A DNA stretch of 64,000 nucleotides from Epithemia pelagica (Eukaryota; Bacillariophyta; Bacillariophyceae; Surirellales; Surirellaceae), in assembly GCA_946965045.2 (NCBI GenBank), contig OX337241.1:496001-560000 (forward strand), written 5' to 3'. Positions 49,761-60,160 of this stretch are shown here, piece by piece (within the stretch, counting starts at the first letter, position 1; each line of letters opens with the position of its first letter). The position numbers and the translations under genes are program-made. Under the pieces are notes generated by a model, which saw nothing but the letters and a program-made list of their open reading frames with translations, searched no databases and was not told the DNA's origin.

Positions 49761-51401
49761 ATGACAACCACAACCAGAACCAGACGTTCCCTTTGGTCGT
49801 TGGGAATGGCCCTTGTCCTTTCCTCATGCAGTATCACAGTGTTGCTCTCCAGTCTCATGCAAGAACCACACAAAATGCACAACAGCTTGCCAGGCAGCAA
49901 ACCAAACAAGCGGAGCTCTGGAGCTTCCCACCTCCAACCACAGCAAATGCTCCTCCCAAGAACAACAACAAGAACAACAACAACAACATCGACACGGACG
50001 AATCATCCGGACAATCATCCTCCCCCTTCATCCGACCAGCAGGACACCACACCAACCACGACAACAACATCCACAAAAACACCACACCAGAACCGTACCA
50101 CGACAATGCTCCAGACTTGTACCAAGGACCAATTGCAAATCTTGCAACATCAACTGCCGCCTGAGAAATGTCTTGAAACGGCACGTCGTCCCTGGGTCAA
50201 TAAATGCAGTTTTTCCTATGCGACTCGGTGTCCCGATCACAGTCCGTGGTTGCATCGCCACTATCAACAACCACCACCACCACTCATCGAACCACTGCAA
50301 GAACCACCAGAACCGCATCGTCGTCGTCGTTCGGCCATTTTTGTCGGTTGCAACAAGGGCATGGATGCCTTGAATGCCTTGCGCATGTTGTCCAATGACG
50401 AAACCTACGACAAGACTGTGTGGCGTCAAACCATGTCTCAAGAATTGATGACAACGACCACACATGACTCTTCTCCGAATTCTTCATCATCCTCCTCCGC
50501 CACTGCCACCATGGTTCAACCCGGCCATTGTGGTCAAGAATTTGGAGACCAATTTGTGGTCCGTTCCACCACTCAACCACAACAACAACCAACAAGGACA
50601 AATGACGCTGTGGTCCATTGCATTGAAGCCATGCCCATTACCGCACGACTCCTGAATGCAACAGCCCATGCCATGAACATTCAAAATGCCTTGGTTGTAA
50701 CCAATGTCGCCATGTCCAATGTGGACGGAAGTGTCTATTTCCCCGATCAAACGGAAACGGCCGGTATCGAGCAACAAGGCATGGCCAATTGTCAAAACTA
50801 CAAGAACAATACCAACAAACAGGCCGAACACCAACCACCAGTATCACAAAAGAAAAAGAACAACAACACAGACATCATCATTAACAGCAACTCGGTTTGT
50901 AAGGAAATACCCATGCTAAGTCTCGACACTTTTATTCAGCAACACTATGGAGCGGACAAGGACAGTAGGATTGATTTTGTTAGCATTGACGTGGAAGGAT
51001 TTGATCGAAACGTGATGCTGGGAGCCTCTCAGTCGCTCCAACGAATTGGTTATTTGGAATTTGAGTACAATTGGCGGGGCGATTGGAACAAACCAGAAGC
51101 CACCCTGTCGTCGACGGTATCCTGGTTGTACGAAGACCATGGATTTGTCTGTTATTGGGCCGGTACCCATGGCAATGTGTGGCGAATTACCGATTGCATT
51201 CAATCGCATTACGATGTGCGTCAATGGAGCAATGTGGCGTGTGTCAATACGCGCGATGCGGAATCCAACTCGCTCTGGAATCGCATGGAAGAATTGTTTC
51301 AAGCGACACTGGCGCATGGTACCACCTTGTCGTATGCAACAGACAAGTCCATTGCAACCAATGGACGACAACAACAGTCAAAAAAACACCATCATCTTTG
51401 A
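49761..51401 (+). CDS. FkbM-family methyltransferase, type II membrane protein
   Basis: ATG at 49761, 546 residues, one exon. A signal anchor lies near the N-terminus (LWSLGMALVLSSCSITVLLSSL), followed by a Thr/Pro/Gln-rich stem of about 100 residues and a Cys-containing segment. The catalytic domain has AIFVGCNKGMDALNAL (SAM-binding loop, about 191), VVHCIEAMPITARLL (about 292), ALVVTNVAMSNVDGSVYF and IPMLSLDTFIQQHYG, ending with IDFVSIDVEGFDRNVMLGAS (about 402). These are the FkbM signatures. Such enzymes O-methylate sugars or small molecules; with a membrane anchor and stem, a Golgi role on glycans is likely (inference). It converges on the MGAT2-like gene, also Golgi, about 530 bp away. 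Confidence 0.88.
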   Translation: MTTTTRTRRSLWSLGMALVLSSCSITVLLSSLMQEPHKMHNSLPGSKPNKRSSGASHLQPQQMLLPRTTTRTTTTTSTRTNHPDNHPPPSSDQQDTTPTTTTTSTKTPHQNRTTTMLQTCTKDQLQILQHQLPPEKCLETARRPWVNKCSFSYATRCPDHSPWLHRHYQQPPPPLIEPLQEPPEPHRRRRSAIFVGCNKGMDALNALRMLSNDETYDKTVWRQTMSQELMTTTTHDSSPNSSSSSSATATMVQPGHCGQEFGDQFVVRSTTQPQQQPTRTNDAVVHCIEAMPITARLLNATAHAMNIQNALVVTNVAMSNVDGSVYFPDQTETAGIEQQGMANCQNYKNNTNKQAEHQPPVSQKKKNNNTDIIINSNSVCKEIPMLSLDTFIQQHYGADKDSRIDFVSIDVEGFDRNVMLGASQSLQRIGYLEFEYNWRGDWNKPEATLSSTVSWLYEDHGFVCYWAGTHGNVWRITDCIQSHYDVRQWSNVACVNTRDAESNSLWNRMEELFQATLAHGTTLSYATDKSIATNGRQQQSKKHHHL

Positions 51402-51587
51402 AGGAAATCACCGGACTACTGTGGAACGGTAGAGAGAACTTGTTTCAAACCAAATTGGCGCCCCTGTTCCGCTCCAGCGGATCGCTTGGTGCATTCACAC
51501 CAATGGCCGACGGCAGTCCATCCGTAACACTTTCTTTGAAAAATTTGAATCTAGCGGACTGCGTGGCTCTTTCCTTGTTTATAAATA

Positions 51588-51945
51588 TTAAAGGCGCACC
51601 AAATGGCCCTCTTGTATCACTCATGGCATTGGGCCTATTTAAGGGTACCCCCGTATAGATCGGTCTATCCTGGTATAGTAAATCTCCAAAGTATCTCTGC
51701 ATCGTCGGCTGCTCTCTCTCGGTAGTTCGACTGTACTTTTGTTGAATCAAGTAGAGAGTACATTCAAAAGATTAAGGTCGACCAAGTGTTGGTGACCAGG
51801 CGGCGTCAGAGAAAGAAAGCTTGGAACATCTCGCAGCTCGTGTTGACCAAAATGCCGTAGGATCAACGTCTCGCTTCAGGCTATTGGCTAAAGAGACGTG
51901 TCATGTTGGTGGTAGCGGCGGTCGTAATGTTACCTAAGGACGTTT
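51588..51945. repeat. Downstream block shared with 46264-46625
   Basis: Non-coding 3' flank of the MGAT2-like gene, copied along with its C-terminus to 46264-46830. Matching stretches include CAAATCTCCAAAGTATCTCT or near variants, and GACCAGGCGGCGTCAGAGAA. Confidence 0.85.
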
Positions 51946-53798
51946 GCTCCGAGCTTTTTCAAAGCTGCTGCCCTTCCCTTTTCTGCCTTTTCCTTTTCGG
52001 CCCGTTCCGCATGATCCTGTTCCGCCATTTGCACCAGACTAGTCGCTTGGGATGCATTGTGACCAAACAGTAGTAGACAATGCTCCATATCGCGAGGATG
52101 GAACCAACCGCCGTAACCCTTGGGTAATTTCTTGACCCGAATCGACGATTTTAGCAACTGCATGTTTTGAGGTCCTGGTGTCCAGTGCGACGCCAGAAAC
52201 AAGTCCAAGCCATTTTCATCATGCACCTGTTTACGTTTCTTGTCCAAATGCTCCGAAGCATGCATTCCCTCCACACCAATGTGCTTGACCAACTGATACT
52301 CAAATGGTACCAATGAAAGACTGGGCAAGAGTCCGTCGGCCATGAGATGATACAAGGTCCAATCCCAGTTGTACTCATCGTACATCGTACAATACTCGTT
52401 GGAAAGCTGCTTGTGAATCCTGTCAAACATTTTTCGACGAAAGGTCATGGGGCCGGTCCGAAAGGCACGTGACGTCCATGTAAATCTACCAGTTGCATGG
52501 TCGTACATTCGTGGTTTGCGGAGGGTTGGCTCTACACCGACCACACCAAAATACACATCTTGTGGCTGAGGCTCGTCATGGTTGGATCCAATGGGTTCGG
52601 CAATACGCTGACCCGATTGCTTTTGGTTACGGATCTCGTTCTCATTCTGGATCATTTGTTCCTTGAGCTGGATCGTTTTTGTACCTTGACAAAGAGAACT
52701 GTAAACGGTACGACTCACAACGTAGTCTTCTTCCAAAAAGAAAAAGGTATCGTACGGCTGCAAGGCCTCTAAATCGCGAAAGATTGTGTTCATCATCCAC
52801 GTGAAATGGTGTTTGCAACATGTCGCCCAGGCGCTGCGAGGATTGCCAAAACTGTCTCCAGCATACCCAACGTTGAGACTGGTATCGTTGCCCGGAAAGG
52901 AATGAGGGTGCTCGTAGCAGGAATGCGGATGAACCAGCTGAATAATGTTCAGCTTGTTGTGTTCACGGTCGTTGAGGAGAGACTGCACATAGTCCATCAT
53001 TTCGGGAACACGTCCATCGTGGGAAATAACAATAGGGACCGTTTCGTGAGGAAAATCCGAAGCCAGTAATGAGGCAATCATTTGTTTCAAGTACTCGACA
53101 CGTCGAAACGCCATGATCACAAAAGGAATGTGCTCGTGTTCCGAGCACATGGCTGCTTCCACGGAAGGAGACATGAGGTCTGGCGACTGATGGCCGATTG
53201 CCGTCGTGACCCTGTAATCTTGGAGCGACTCCTCGTGTTTCTGCAGTTGACTTTGAATCAATTGATCTTTGCTCATATGTTGTGGAGCATGCGCATTTAC
53301 TGAAACGAACTTGACTTGCTCTTCTGTCGTTGCCGGCAAGGGTCTCGCTTGTTTCGGAGCACTTGCATTGCCTGAATTGGCCTTCCGTTTCTCTCCTGTT
53401 TTCTCCTGTAATGGAATTTGATGTCGTAAAAGTTGTGGTTGTTCACGCTGTTGCTTGGATCGTACGACAGCCGCAGCGGCCTGGTCTTGATCCAGGATTG
53501 CTCCATCCAATACTCTCTGAGGGCTGCTGAAGTGAGCATGTGTATTTTGGACTTGAGACCAAAAGACAGTGGCAAACAGCATGCCTTGTATCACGAGCAC
53601 AATGACAATCGCTCCTACCAGCGTATACAGCAACGGACCCGTCTCCATGACGACAATGTTGTTGTGGTTCCTCGTGGACTTCTTTTTTCGGTACATCACA
53701 GCGCCCTCTCGTCGAGCCTTGATCAAGCCAATGGCTGGTGCACCCCTGGGAGTCATGGTTGTCGTATGCGGTCGTTCCGTTTGTCGTGGACGGAACAT
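51930..53798 (-). CDS. MGAT2: Alpha-1,6-mannosyl-glycoprotein 2-beta-N-acetylglucosaminyltransferase (GnT II, GT16)
   Basis: A single exon of 622 residues. Type II topology: a basic cytosolic part (RKKKSTRNHN), a signal anchor at about 55-80 (LLYTLVGAIVIVLVIQGMLF), then a Gln/Lys-rich stem to about 220. The catalytic part has PFVIMAFRRVEYLKQMIASL, VISHDGRVPE, KHHFTWMMNTIF, then FFFLEEDYVVS (E-E-D metal site, about 354). YFGVVGVEPTL and MYDEYNWDWTLYHL (about 474) are near-diagnostic of the MGAT2 family, and GGWFHPRDMEHC lies close to the end. The family adds GlcNAc to the alpha-1,6 mannose arm of N-glycans in the medial Golgi, starting complex-type branching. The stem is longer than in animals. 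The C-terminus is a short Lys/Glu/Ala-rich helix. Confidence 0.92.
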   Translation of the reverse strand: MFRPRQTERPHTTTMTPRGAPAIGLIKARREGAVMYRKKKSTRNHNNIVVMETGPLLYTLVGAIVIVLVIQGMLFATVFWSQVQNTHAHFSSPQRVLDGAILDQDQAAAAVVRSKQQREQPQLLRHQIPLQEKTGEKRKANSGNASAPKQARPLPATTEEQVKFVSVNAHAPQHMSKDQLIQSQLQKHEESLQDYRVTTAIGHQSPDLMSPSVEAAMCSEHEHIPFVIMAFRRVEYLKQMIASLLASDFPHETVPIVISHDGRVPEMMDYVQSLLNDREHNKLNIIQLVHPHSCYEHPHSFPGNDTSLNVGYAGDSFGNPRSAWATCCKHHFTWMMNTIFRDLEALQPYDTFFFLEEDYVVSRTVYSSLCQGTKTIQLKEQMIQNENEIRNQKQSGQRIAEPIGSNHDEPQPQDVYFGVVGVEPTLRKPRMYDHATGRFTWTSRAFRTGPMTFRRKMFDRIHKQLSNEYCTMYDEYNWDWTLYHLMADGLLPSLSLVPFEYQLVKHIGVEGMHASEHLDKKRKQVHDENGLDLFLASHWTPGPQNMQLLKSSIRVKKLPKGYGGWFHPRDMEHCLLLFGHNASQATSLVQMAEQDHAERAEKEKAEKGRAAALKKLGANVLR

Positions 53799-54607
53799 TC
53801 CTTGTCTCGAATCAAAAAGTACTACCAGGTGGAATAGAACTCTTCTTCTTTCTCAACGTCAGAGAGAGAGAGACAATATAGCGGTGAAGATGGGATAAGA
53901 GGATCAACGGTGGTTGGGTTTGTGTCGTTTAATCTTGTCTTTTCATGTTGAAAGATGAAAGAAAATTTTGTTCCGCAGGCGCTTTCACTTGGCGCGCGCC
54001 ATGGTTCAGATGCCATCCGGAAAATCGGGAACACAGACACAGACCCCCCCGAAAATCACATTTTTGTTTTTGTTTCTGACATGTATCGGCCATCGACGAC
54101 CTTGTACTGTCTTTTCAACAGTATCGAAAGCACATGCGACTGAATCTTAAACGAAACAAAAACCAAAATACAAAATACACAAACGAGGCTCTGGTTCCGT
54201 TCCGCATGACCTGCGTGAATAGAGAATAGACACAGCGACGCAGTGTTTCCCCTATTTTTTTGGCACCAATACCATAGCGGTGGAGGCTTTTGGTCTGAAT
54301 GAAGTCATATGATTGGTCGGTTTTATTCTTGGTGAGACGCTAAAAAACCAAATACCTTCCTCAATTACTTAGCATTAGGACAGGGCTTTTGGTTTTTTAG
54401 TCGTCCAGAGACATCGGCTCCACGATGCAAGAGCCCAGTCGTGATACCTTAGTGCTCATAGCATTCCTAGTTATGGTTATCTGCACACAACATGCCGACA
54501 ATGCCGAATGGAAAAAGAGGACGTGGTCGTCCTGTTGGAACAACAAAAAGTCATGCCGGATGGTGTAACCTTTGTTTTCTACTAGTACAACGGTGTACAT
54601 GATATCT
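53799..54607. other. Upstream region of the MGAT2-like gene
   Basis: Probable promoter and 5' UTR of the minus-strand gene, with a GAGA tract at 53860-53873. No other gene seen. Confidence 0.45.
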
Positions 54608-54716
54608 CTATAGGTCGCAATGCCATGAAGAATACACTACAACTACTGTTTGAGAGTAAAACGATAATGCAATAGTTCCGCCAATGTTAGGACATACATG
54701 CAATACGTTGCAAATT

Positions 54717-55918
54717 TCAAGTTCCATCCTTCCCTTCATCACCGCGGTGCGTATTGGGCCTTGCTCGTTTACGAGCTGATGTCGCGGTGGAGAAGGGAGA
54801 GATATCAACGGCTCGGTTGTTACCCGACCCTTCAAGGAAATGATACCGTCCGCTTGATTGCTGCTCACATAGTCGTTGAAAACACCACGTATGCTTGTCC
54901 AGTAGTGGTAATGTCGCACAGGTAGGACTACCCCAGCCACTTATCATGGCAACTTCATTAGCAACAGTCACCATACTGCAACCAGTGCGGTGATTATCCA
55001 ATGGTGGGAGATTCCACACCCACGGTTGCTTTGCGTGTCCAAGACTTCCACGCTTGGACAATGTCCTCCGGCCACCACCAGACAAGATCCCACGGCAACC
55101 ATTACACACGACCTTCGTGCATTGGAAAGCCTCAACTCCGAATGAGTGATCCAAGTGGTCGAGAAGGAAACGAATGTCAAACCAGTTTCCTTTTTTGTCT
55201 CATGATTGTCACACGGTGTTGCATAGTCCAAATACTCCACCGAGTCAAGAAAACCATGCTCGCCATGGCCTCCAACGACAAAGATGCGGTGGCCAATGAC
55301 CGCACTGGCACACCATTGTCGTGGAACAGTCATGCTTGGTCCTACAATGACAGTGTGGTTGCTGGTATCAATAATATCTACCGACGACAAATAGCTATGG
55401 TTGTAATAGCCACCCGTTACAACGATGTACCGGTTTTGAACCACGACAGCACCACATCCTCATCGTTCCTCGGATAGCCGACTTGGCAATGTCGTCCAAT
55501 TACTCGCACATGTGCTGCTTGATGTCGAAGATGATCCAAGCAAATCCTTTACGTCAATTCTTTCGATACAATTCAACGAACCTTGATTGCATCCTCCCAT
55601 CACGTAGACGCCTCCGTTACAAACAACAGCGGCATGTCCATCACGTGCCTTGTTCATGGGTGGCCCTTCTCGCCACTGCTTGTTAGGGTCTGAAAGATTC
55701 AATACAAGAACAGAGTTGACTTCGCCTTGGCCTCGTTGACGTCCTCCCATCACGACAACCGTCTGCCCCTTGTTGTTGTTATCGTTGTGATCAGGATGAT
55801 CAATTACGACCGTAGCATGATGCCAGCGCCATCCACCCTCCAGCGACGGCCAATTATTTTCATTCCATTCTGCTGTCTCGTCTGAAAGGAAAAGGCCCGA
55901 CTGCCATTTCAGAGTCAT
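54717..55918 (-). pseudogene. Kelch-repeat protein gene with a stop and a frameshift
   Basis: From ATG 55918 the frame reads GQTVVVMGGRQRGQGEVNSV, HAAVVCNGGVYVMGGCNQGS, then an in-frame TGA after SRLSEER (55460). It continues in the same frame with YIVVTGGYYNHSYLSSVDII, RIFVVGGHGEHGFLDSVEYL and CLVVAGGHCPSVEVLDTQSN, where a frameshift (about 55005-55010) moves the next blade to VANEVAMISGWGS. The double-Gly and V-x-x-x-x-x-Y/L pattern marks five or so Kelch blades of a beta-propeller. Such domains are protein-interaction platforms. The two lesions suggest a pseudogene; neither has splice-site neighbours that would make an intron convincing. Confidence 0.75.
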
Positions 55919-55924
55919 GCTCAC

Positions 55925-56526
55925 TCTTCCTTTTGTTGACCGCAGCCCATTTATGCCATTGTTTGTTTCGCGTCGTTCGTGTAGAGATCGCGCAGCTAAG
56001 CTCGCTTCGCTCGCACGAATTATTTTTGTCGCTGCGCTCCACCGCTATGGTATTGGTGCCATTTTTTTACGCAGAAGACACAATCCTATATCCTCTGCGA
56101 GATAGAAGATGATGATCTAGGAGTAGGATACAGGCCTTGTTCGCGGATTCCAAGGAGCATAGACAATGAACATGAGGGACTTGGGTACCGGCGAGTAAAC
56201 ACAATGCCAGTTTGTGAGCAATAAGGAATTCGGTACCAGCTTCACATATGGATACTAACTGGGAGTACTACACTACTAGCTAGTGTTGTTGCGTTTGGCA
56301 CTGCATCTGGTGCTCTGGAAGGAATTTTCGAAGCACTCCGCGCGAATGTATCGAGACAAAGAGTAGTGGGTGGGCTCGCGCGCGCCACGCTTCTACGGTT
56401 CATTCAGACGTTATGGCGCTGTGTTGGTCGGTTGGCGAGCACATCTCATTTTTTGGCCATCTCCAAAAAAGCGCACGAGATTCTCGCATCTGTGGACGAT
56501 CGTCGCTCAACCATTCAATATCTTGA
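55925..56526. other. Spacer between divergent genes
   Basis: GC-rich short stretches (GCGCGCGCC near 56381) and probable promoters. A first exon for the next gene may be hidden here, but I cannot place it. Confidence 0.4.
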
Positions 56527-56661
56527 TTGGATTCTTGTCTTGTCGGATTGAGTGTGGCTTGTGACGATTCTCTTTGCGTACGCTGTGAAAAAGATTGGCA
56601 TTCGAAGGACGGCGATTTCGAAAGTTGTGAATTCTTGAGAGAGATTGTGGAGCGAAACAAG

Positions 56662-59511
56662 ATGTACGCCATGGCCTATCGCATGCTCCAGGCACGGGCG
56701 GATGCCAAGGAGAAGAAGAAGAAAAAGAAACAGAGACCAAGTTTCTCTTCCAAGGCTGAAGGATCGTTGTCATCGTCGTCATTTTCCACCAAGGAACCCT
56801 GGGATGACTTGCTGGCCACTGCTCGAAGCACCTCCATGGCCGAACACAAGTCCTCATCCTTTCGTCAGTCTCAGTCCAGCCACAACAGTCGTCGTCGCGG
56901 TTCCTCCTTTCGACGACGATTGTCTTTGGATAGTACCACGACGATCTCATCAGCTTCCGTTCCTGGAGGACCATCGTCCATGGACGTTTCTTCTTCTTTG
57001 CAACCCGAAGAAGCACCCCTCCCAAAACCGGAGGCAGCCTCTCAGCACCGACTGGGTCGTCGTCGACGATCCTCTCTCTCGAGTGCTTCCACGTCCTGGA
57101 ACGAAAATGAGGGTGTTTTGATTCGTGGCAGTGCGTCATGGAAACCCGATCGCGAGGGTGTCATGCTCGATCCTTTGTATAATGGGTCGATGCAACCCGA
57201 TGACGACGACGAAAATCGTGATGATGACGATCGGGGAATGGTCGACCACGTTCGACAGACCTATACCAGTAGTCGACGAGGGAGTGGTGGTAGAATGGAA
57301 CGCCGAGGATCAACGGGAGGTCTCTCGTCGTTCCATCGTTCCAACAAGGAAACGCGAGAACAAGTAAGCCGAGAACGGGCCCAAAACCTCTACCAAAGAT
57401 TGGAAGCCACGGATCGGGATACTTCCTTACACAAAGTCCCAACCGCAGACGATGACGATAGCAGCAGCCACTCTCGAGGAAATGGTAAAATGGAACGCAG
57501 AGGATCAACGGGAGGGCTTTCGTCGTTCCGTCGATCCAATAAGGAAACACGAGAGCAAGTCAGCCGAGAACGGGCCCAAGACCTCTACCAACGATTGGAA
57601 GCCACGGATCGGGATACTTCGTTGCACAAAGTGCCAACCACAGACGACGAGAACAACAGTCAGTATCGAGGAAATGGTAAAATGGAACGCAGAGGATCAA
57701 CGGGAGGACTGCCGTCGTTCCATCGATCCAACAAAGAAGCTCGAGAGCTAGTAAGCCGAGAACGTGCGCAAGACCTCTACCAACGATTGGAAGCCACGGA
57801 TCGCGATACTTCCTTGCACAAAGTCCCAGCCACAGACGACGACGACAACAGTCAGTATCGAGGAAATGGTCGAATGGAACGCAGAGGATCAACGGGAGGA
57901 CTGCCGTCGTTCCATCGATCCAACAAGGAAACACAAGAGCAAGCAAGCCGAGAACGTGCGCAAGACCTCTACCAACGATTGGAAGCCACGGATCGCGATA
58001 CTTCCTTGCACAAAGTCCCAGCCACAGACGACGATGATGACAGCAGTAGAATGAGCAAAATAGAACGGAGAGGATCGACGGGTGGTCTCGCGTCGTTCCG
58101 ATTCACAACAAAAGACGAACGAGAGCAGGCAAGCCGAGAACGTGCGCAAGATCTATGTCAACAATTTGAAGCTGCCAATCCCTTGTCTCGTGACACTTCC
58201 TTGAACAAGCTTGAAGACTACGATTCCCTTCAGTCTGGAAGCAGCAGCCACAAACTGGAACGGAGAGGATCGACGGGATCCTTCCGATTGCAACCGTCCA
58301 AGGAAGCACGAGAGCAACAAAGCCGAGCACGTGCTCAAGATCTGTGCCAGCGATTGGAAGCCGCAGATCCCATCTATCGTGATACTTCCTTGAACAAAGC
58401 AGCCACCATGGATGACGGCGACAAACACATTCGAAACAAGAGCAAGTTCAAACGACGTTCATCCATGGTACAGTCCATGCATACACGTGTCCTGAATGAC
58501 CCCTTGTTGACAGATCGGGAACGCCGTGACATGGAAGCTAAACTGGTAAGTATGGATTCCCAGTCCTCTCTGGCTTCCGCACAAGGCCTTGTCGTGTACG
58601 AACCATCCGCCGAACCCAAGACGAAACCATTTTCCCAAACCACGCCACAACATTCACCACGCGGCCGCATGTCCCGACGTCAATCGACGGGTGCCTCCAC
58701 ATCATCGAATTTACCACTAAATGCTTCCATGGATGATGACGACGACGACATGAGTGTTGGGTCTTTCATGAGTGCCCCCCGTTCCTTGCAACGCTGTGTC
58801 CAAGAAAATGGCGATGGCATTTTAGTTCTGGACAAGACCCGAATGGAAGTACCCGTCACAACGCCCCCTAGTCTATCGCGAGCCGACAGTTCTTGTTCGC
58901 TCGTGTCGGACGATTATGCAGAATATGAAGCGGCTCAAAAAGGCAACCGCAGTCGCTCGCGTCGTCGGTTCCGGAGTCGTTCTTCTTCGAGATCCAGAAA
59001 ACCCTCGTACACGGGCGGCACCATGGCATGGACCGAGCCTCGACCACCGACCGTGGGGTTACTGGACCAATTCGATCAGAATCACATTCTGGATAATAAT
59101 AACAATGATGGTCCAGCAGTGGCTCGAGTTTTGACCTATGGTTCCACGAACGATGAATCGCAAGGTCTTCCCTTCAGCAGCGACAATGACAAGAAACAGC
59201 ACGACAGGGAGGAACAAGTGTCTCAAACGAATAGCACTTCAAGATTGGCTACAATGCCTCGTCGACGATCGACAGGGCCGGCGCCAATCGAAGAACCGGC
59301 ACCCAGCACACAAGAAGGAGGAGAAGTGGTGGCCCATCCGCAAGAACCCTCCGATTCCATGGAGTCCTATGCCGTGGAATATGACAGCACCCGACGGGAA
59401 CGACTGCGCAACCTGTTGCAATATGTGGCACCCCTTCCAACACATCCAACAACGACAACAACAACAAGTACGCCCGCTATCAAGGCATCCACGCCATTTA
59501 AAATCTCTTAG
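56662..59511 (+). CDS. Low-complexity protein with six ~64-residue tandem repeats
   Basis: The first in-frame ATG is at 56662 (MYAMAYRMLQARADAKEKKK). The frame is open back to 56527 with a Cys-rich stretch (CDDSLCVRCEKDWHSKDGDF) that looks coding, so an upstream exon is possible. From 56662 the product is about 949 residues. Six repeat units begin at 57295, 57490, 57682, 57874, 58060 and 58255 (period 62-65 codons). Each has ERRGSTGGLxSF, a Ser/Asn/Lys patch, SRERAQDLYQRLEA and RDTSLHKVP, then an acid run. Outside the repeats it is Ser/Arg-rich, with R-R-x-S-T-G motifs near both ends that look like basophilic kinase sites. No membrane segment or known catalytic domain. A cytosolic or nuclear scaffold is a guess. 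Confidence 0.75.
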   Translation: MYAMAYRMLQARADAKEKKKKKKQRPSFSSKAEGSLSSSSFSTKEPWDDLLATARSTSMAEHKSSSFRQSQSSHNSRRRGSSFRRRLSLDSTTTISSASVPGGPSSMDVSSSLQPEEAPLPKPEAASQHRLGRRRRSSLSSASTSWNENEGVLIRGSASWKPDREGVMLDPLYNGSMQPDDDDENRDDDDRGMVDHVRQTYTSSRRGSGGRMERRGSTGGLSSFHRSNKETREQVSRERAQNLYQRLEATDRDTSLHKVPTADDDDSSSHSRGNGKMERRGSTGGLSSFRRSNKETREQVSRERAQDLYQRLEATDRDTSLHKVPTTDDENNSQYRGNGKMERRGSTGGLPSFHRSNKEARELVSRERAQDLYQRLEATDRDTSLHKVPATDDDDNSQYRGNGRMERRGSTGGLPSFHRSNKETQEQASRERAQDLYQRLEATDRDTSLHKVPATDDDDDSSRMSKIERRGSTGGLASFRFTTKDEREQASRERAQDLCQQFEAANPLSRDTSLNKLEDYDSLQSGSSSHKLERRGSTGSFRLQPSKEAREQQSRARAQDLCQRLEAADPIYRDTSLNKAATMDDGDKHIRNKSKFKRRSSMVQSMHTRVLNDPLLTDRERRDMEAKLVSMDSQSSLASAQGLVVYEPSAEPKTKPFSQTTPQHSPRGRMSRRQSTGASTSSNLPLNASMDDDDDDMSVGSFMSAPRSLQRCVQENGDGILVLDKTRMEVPVTTPPSLSRADSSCSLVSDDYAEYEAAQKGNRSRSRRRFRSRSSSRSRKPSYTGGTMAWTEPRPPTVGLLDQFDQNHILDNNNNDGPAVARVLTYGSTNDESQGLPFSSDNDKKQHDREEQVSQTNSTSRLATMPRRRSTGPAPIEEPAPSTQEGGEVVAHPQEPSDSMESYAVEYDSTRRERLRNLLQYVAPLPTHPTTTTTTSTPAIKASTPFKIS
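57295..58440 (+). repeat. In-frame tandem repeats of 186-195 bp
   Basis: Six units as listed for the gene at 56662. Units 2-4 are the most alike, including GGAAATGG before the start of each; units 5 and 6 are more diverged. This pattern suggests recent expansion from the middle. Confidence 0.9.
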
Positions 59512-60160
59512 ACAAGATCGGGCGCACTCCAATGACTACGACAGACTCAAGCAATACTACGGGGATCCCTTGGCATGATCTGTTTTGTTTACACACAGTT
59601 AAATAACTACTAGGGGTAGGGACTTTTTCAAAATACAGTGCTCTTTTGAAGCTTACTCCGAGCACGAAATATAGAGAGTTGCAATGACAGTGGGATGGCT
59701 GAGATAGAATAGCTAGGTTGGCTACTTTTTATGTCGTGGATCATTCCTCAGTCGCGCAAAAGAAGCATGACACACATACGCAGGGACATGCGTTGACTTT
59801 TCGAACGAGCGAATAAAACGCCGAGAGAGTGCCCTTCTTTTCATTTTGGAAACAGTGACAAGGAGCAGGGAGTGAATGAGAGAGAGAGACACACACACAC
59901 AAGAATGTGCATGGAGAACATCTTGGTCACCGCCAGAGACAAGAAACTGCAGGAGATTAATCATTGATAGAGTCAGAAAGAGGGCGATAACTTCCAAGGA
60001 GACAAAAACGGCCGAGATCGTTGAGAGCATTATAGAAACACGATACAGTGTCAACAAGGCCATCTCAAGTCTACACATTGGACAAGGCCTACGATAATCT
60101 CTTTTCAAGGTGCTAAACGAAGTTTGGATCAATCAGAACGTTTGAATTGCACGAGTTGCC
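59512..60160. other. Spacer upstream of FCP1
   Basis: 3' flank of the repeat protein gene and 5' flank of FCP1, with GAGAGA/CACACA tracts at 59876-59901. A minus-strand frame of 113 residues from 60063 with one hydrophobic stretch has no supporting features. Confidence 0.4.

Noticed and set aside
59722-60063. 113-residue minus-strand protein with one hydrophobic stretch
   Set aside because: Crosses GA/CA microsatellites and the FCP1 promoter; nothing supports translation.
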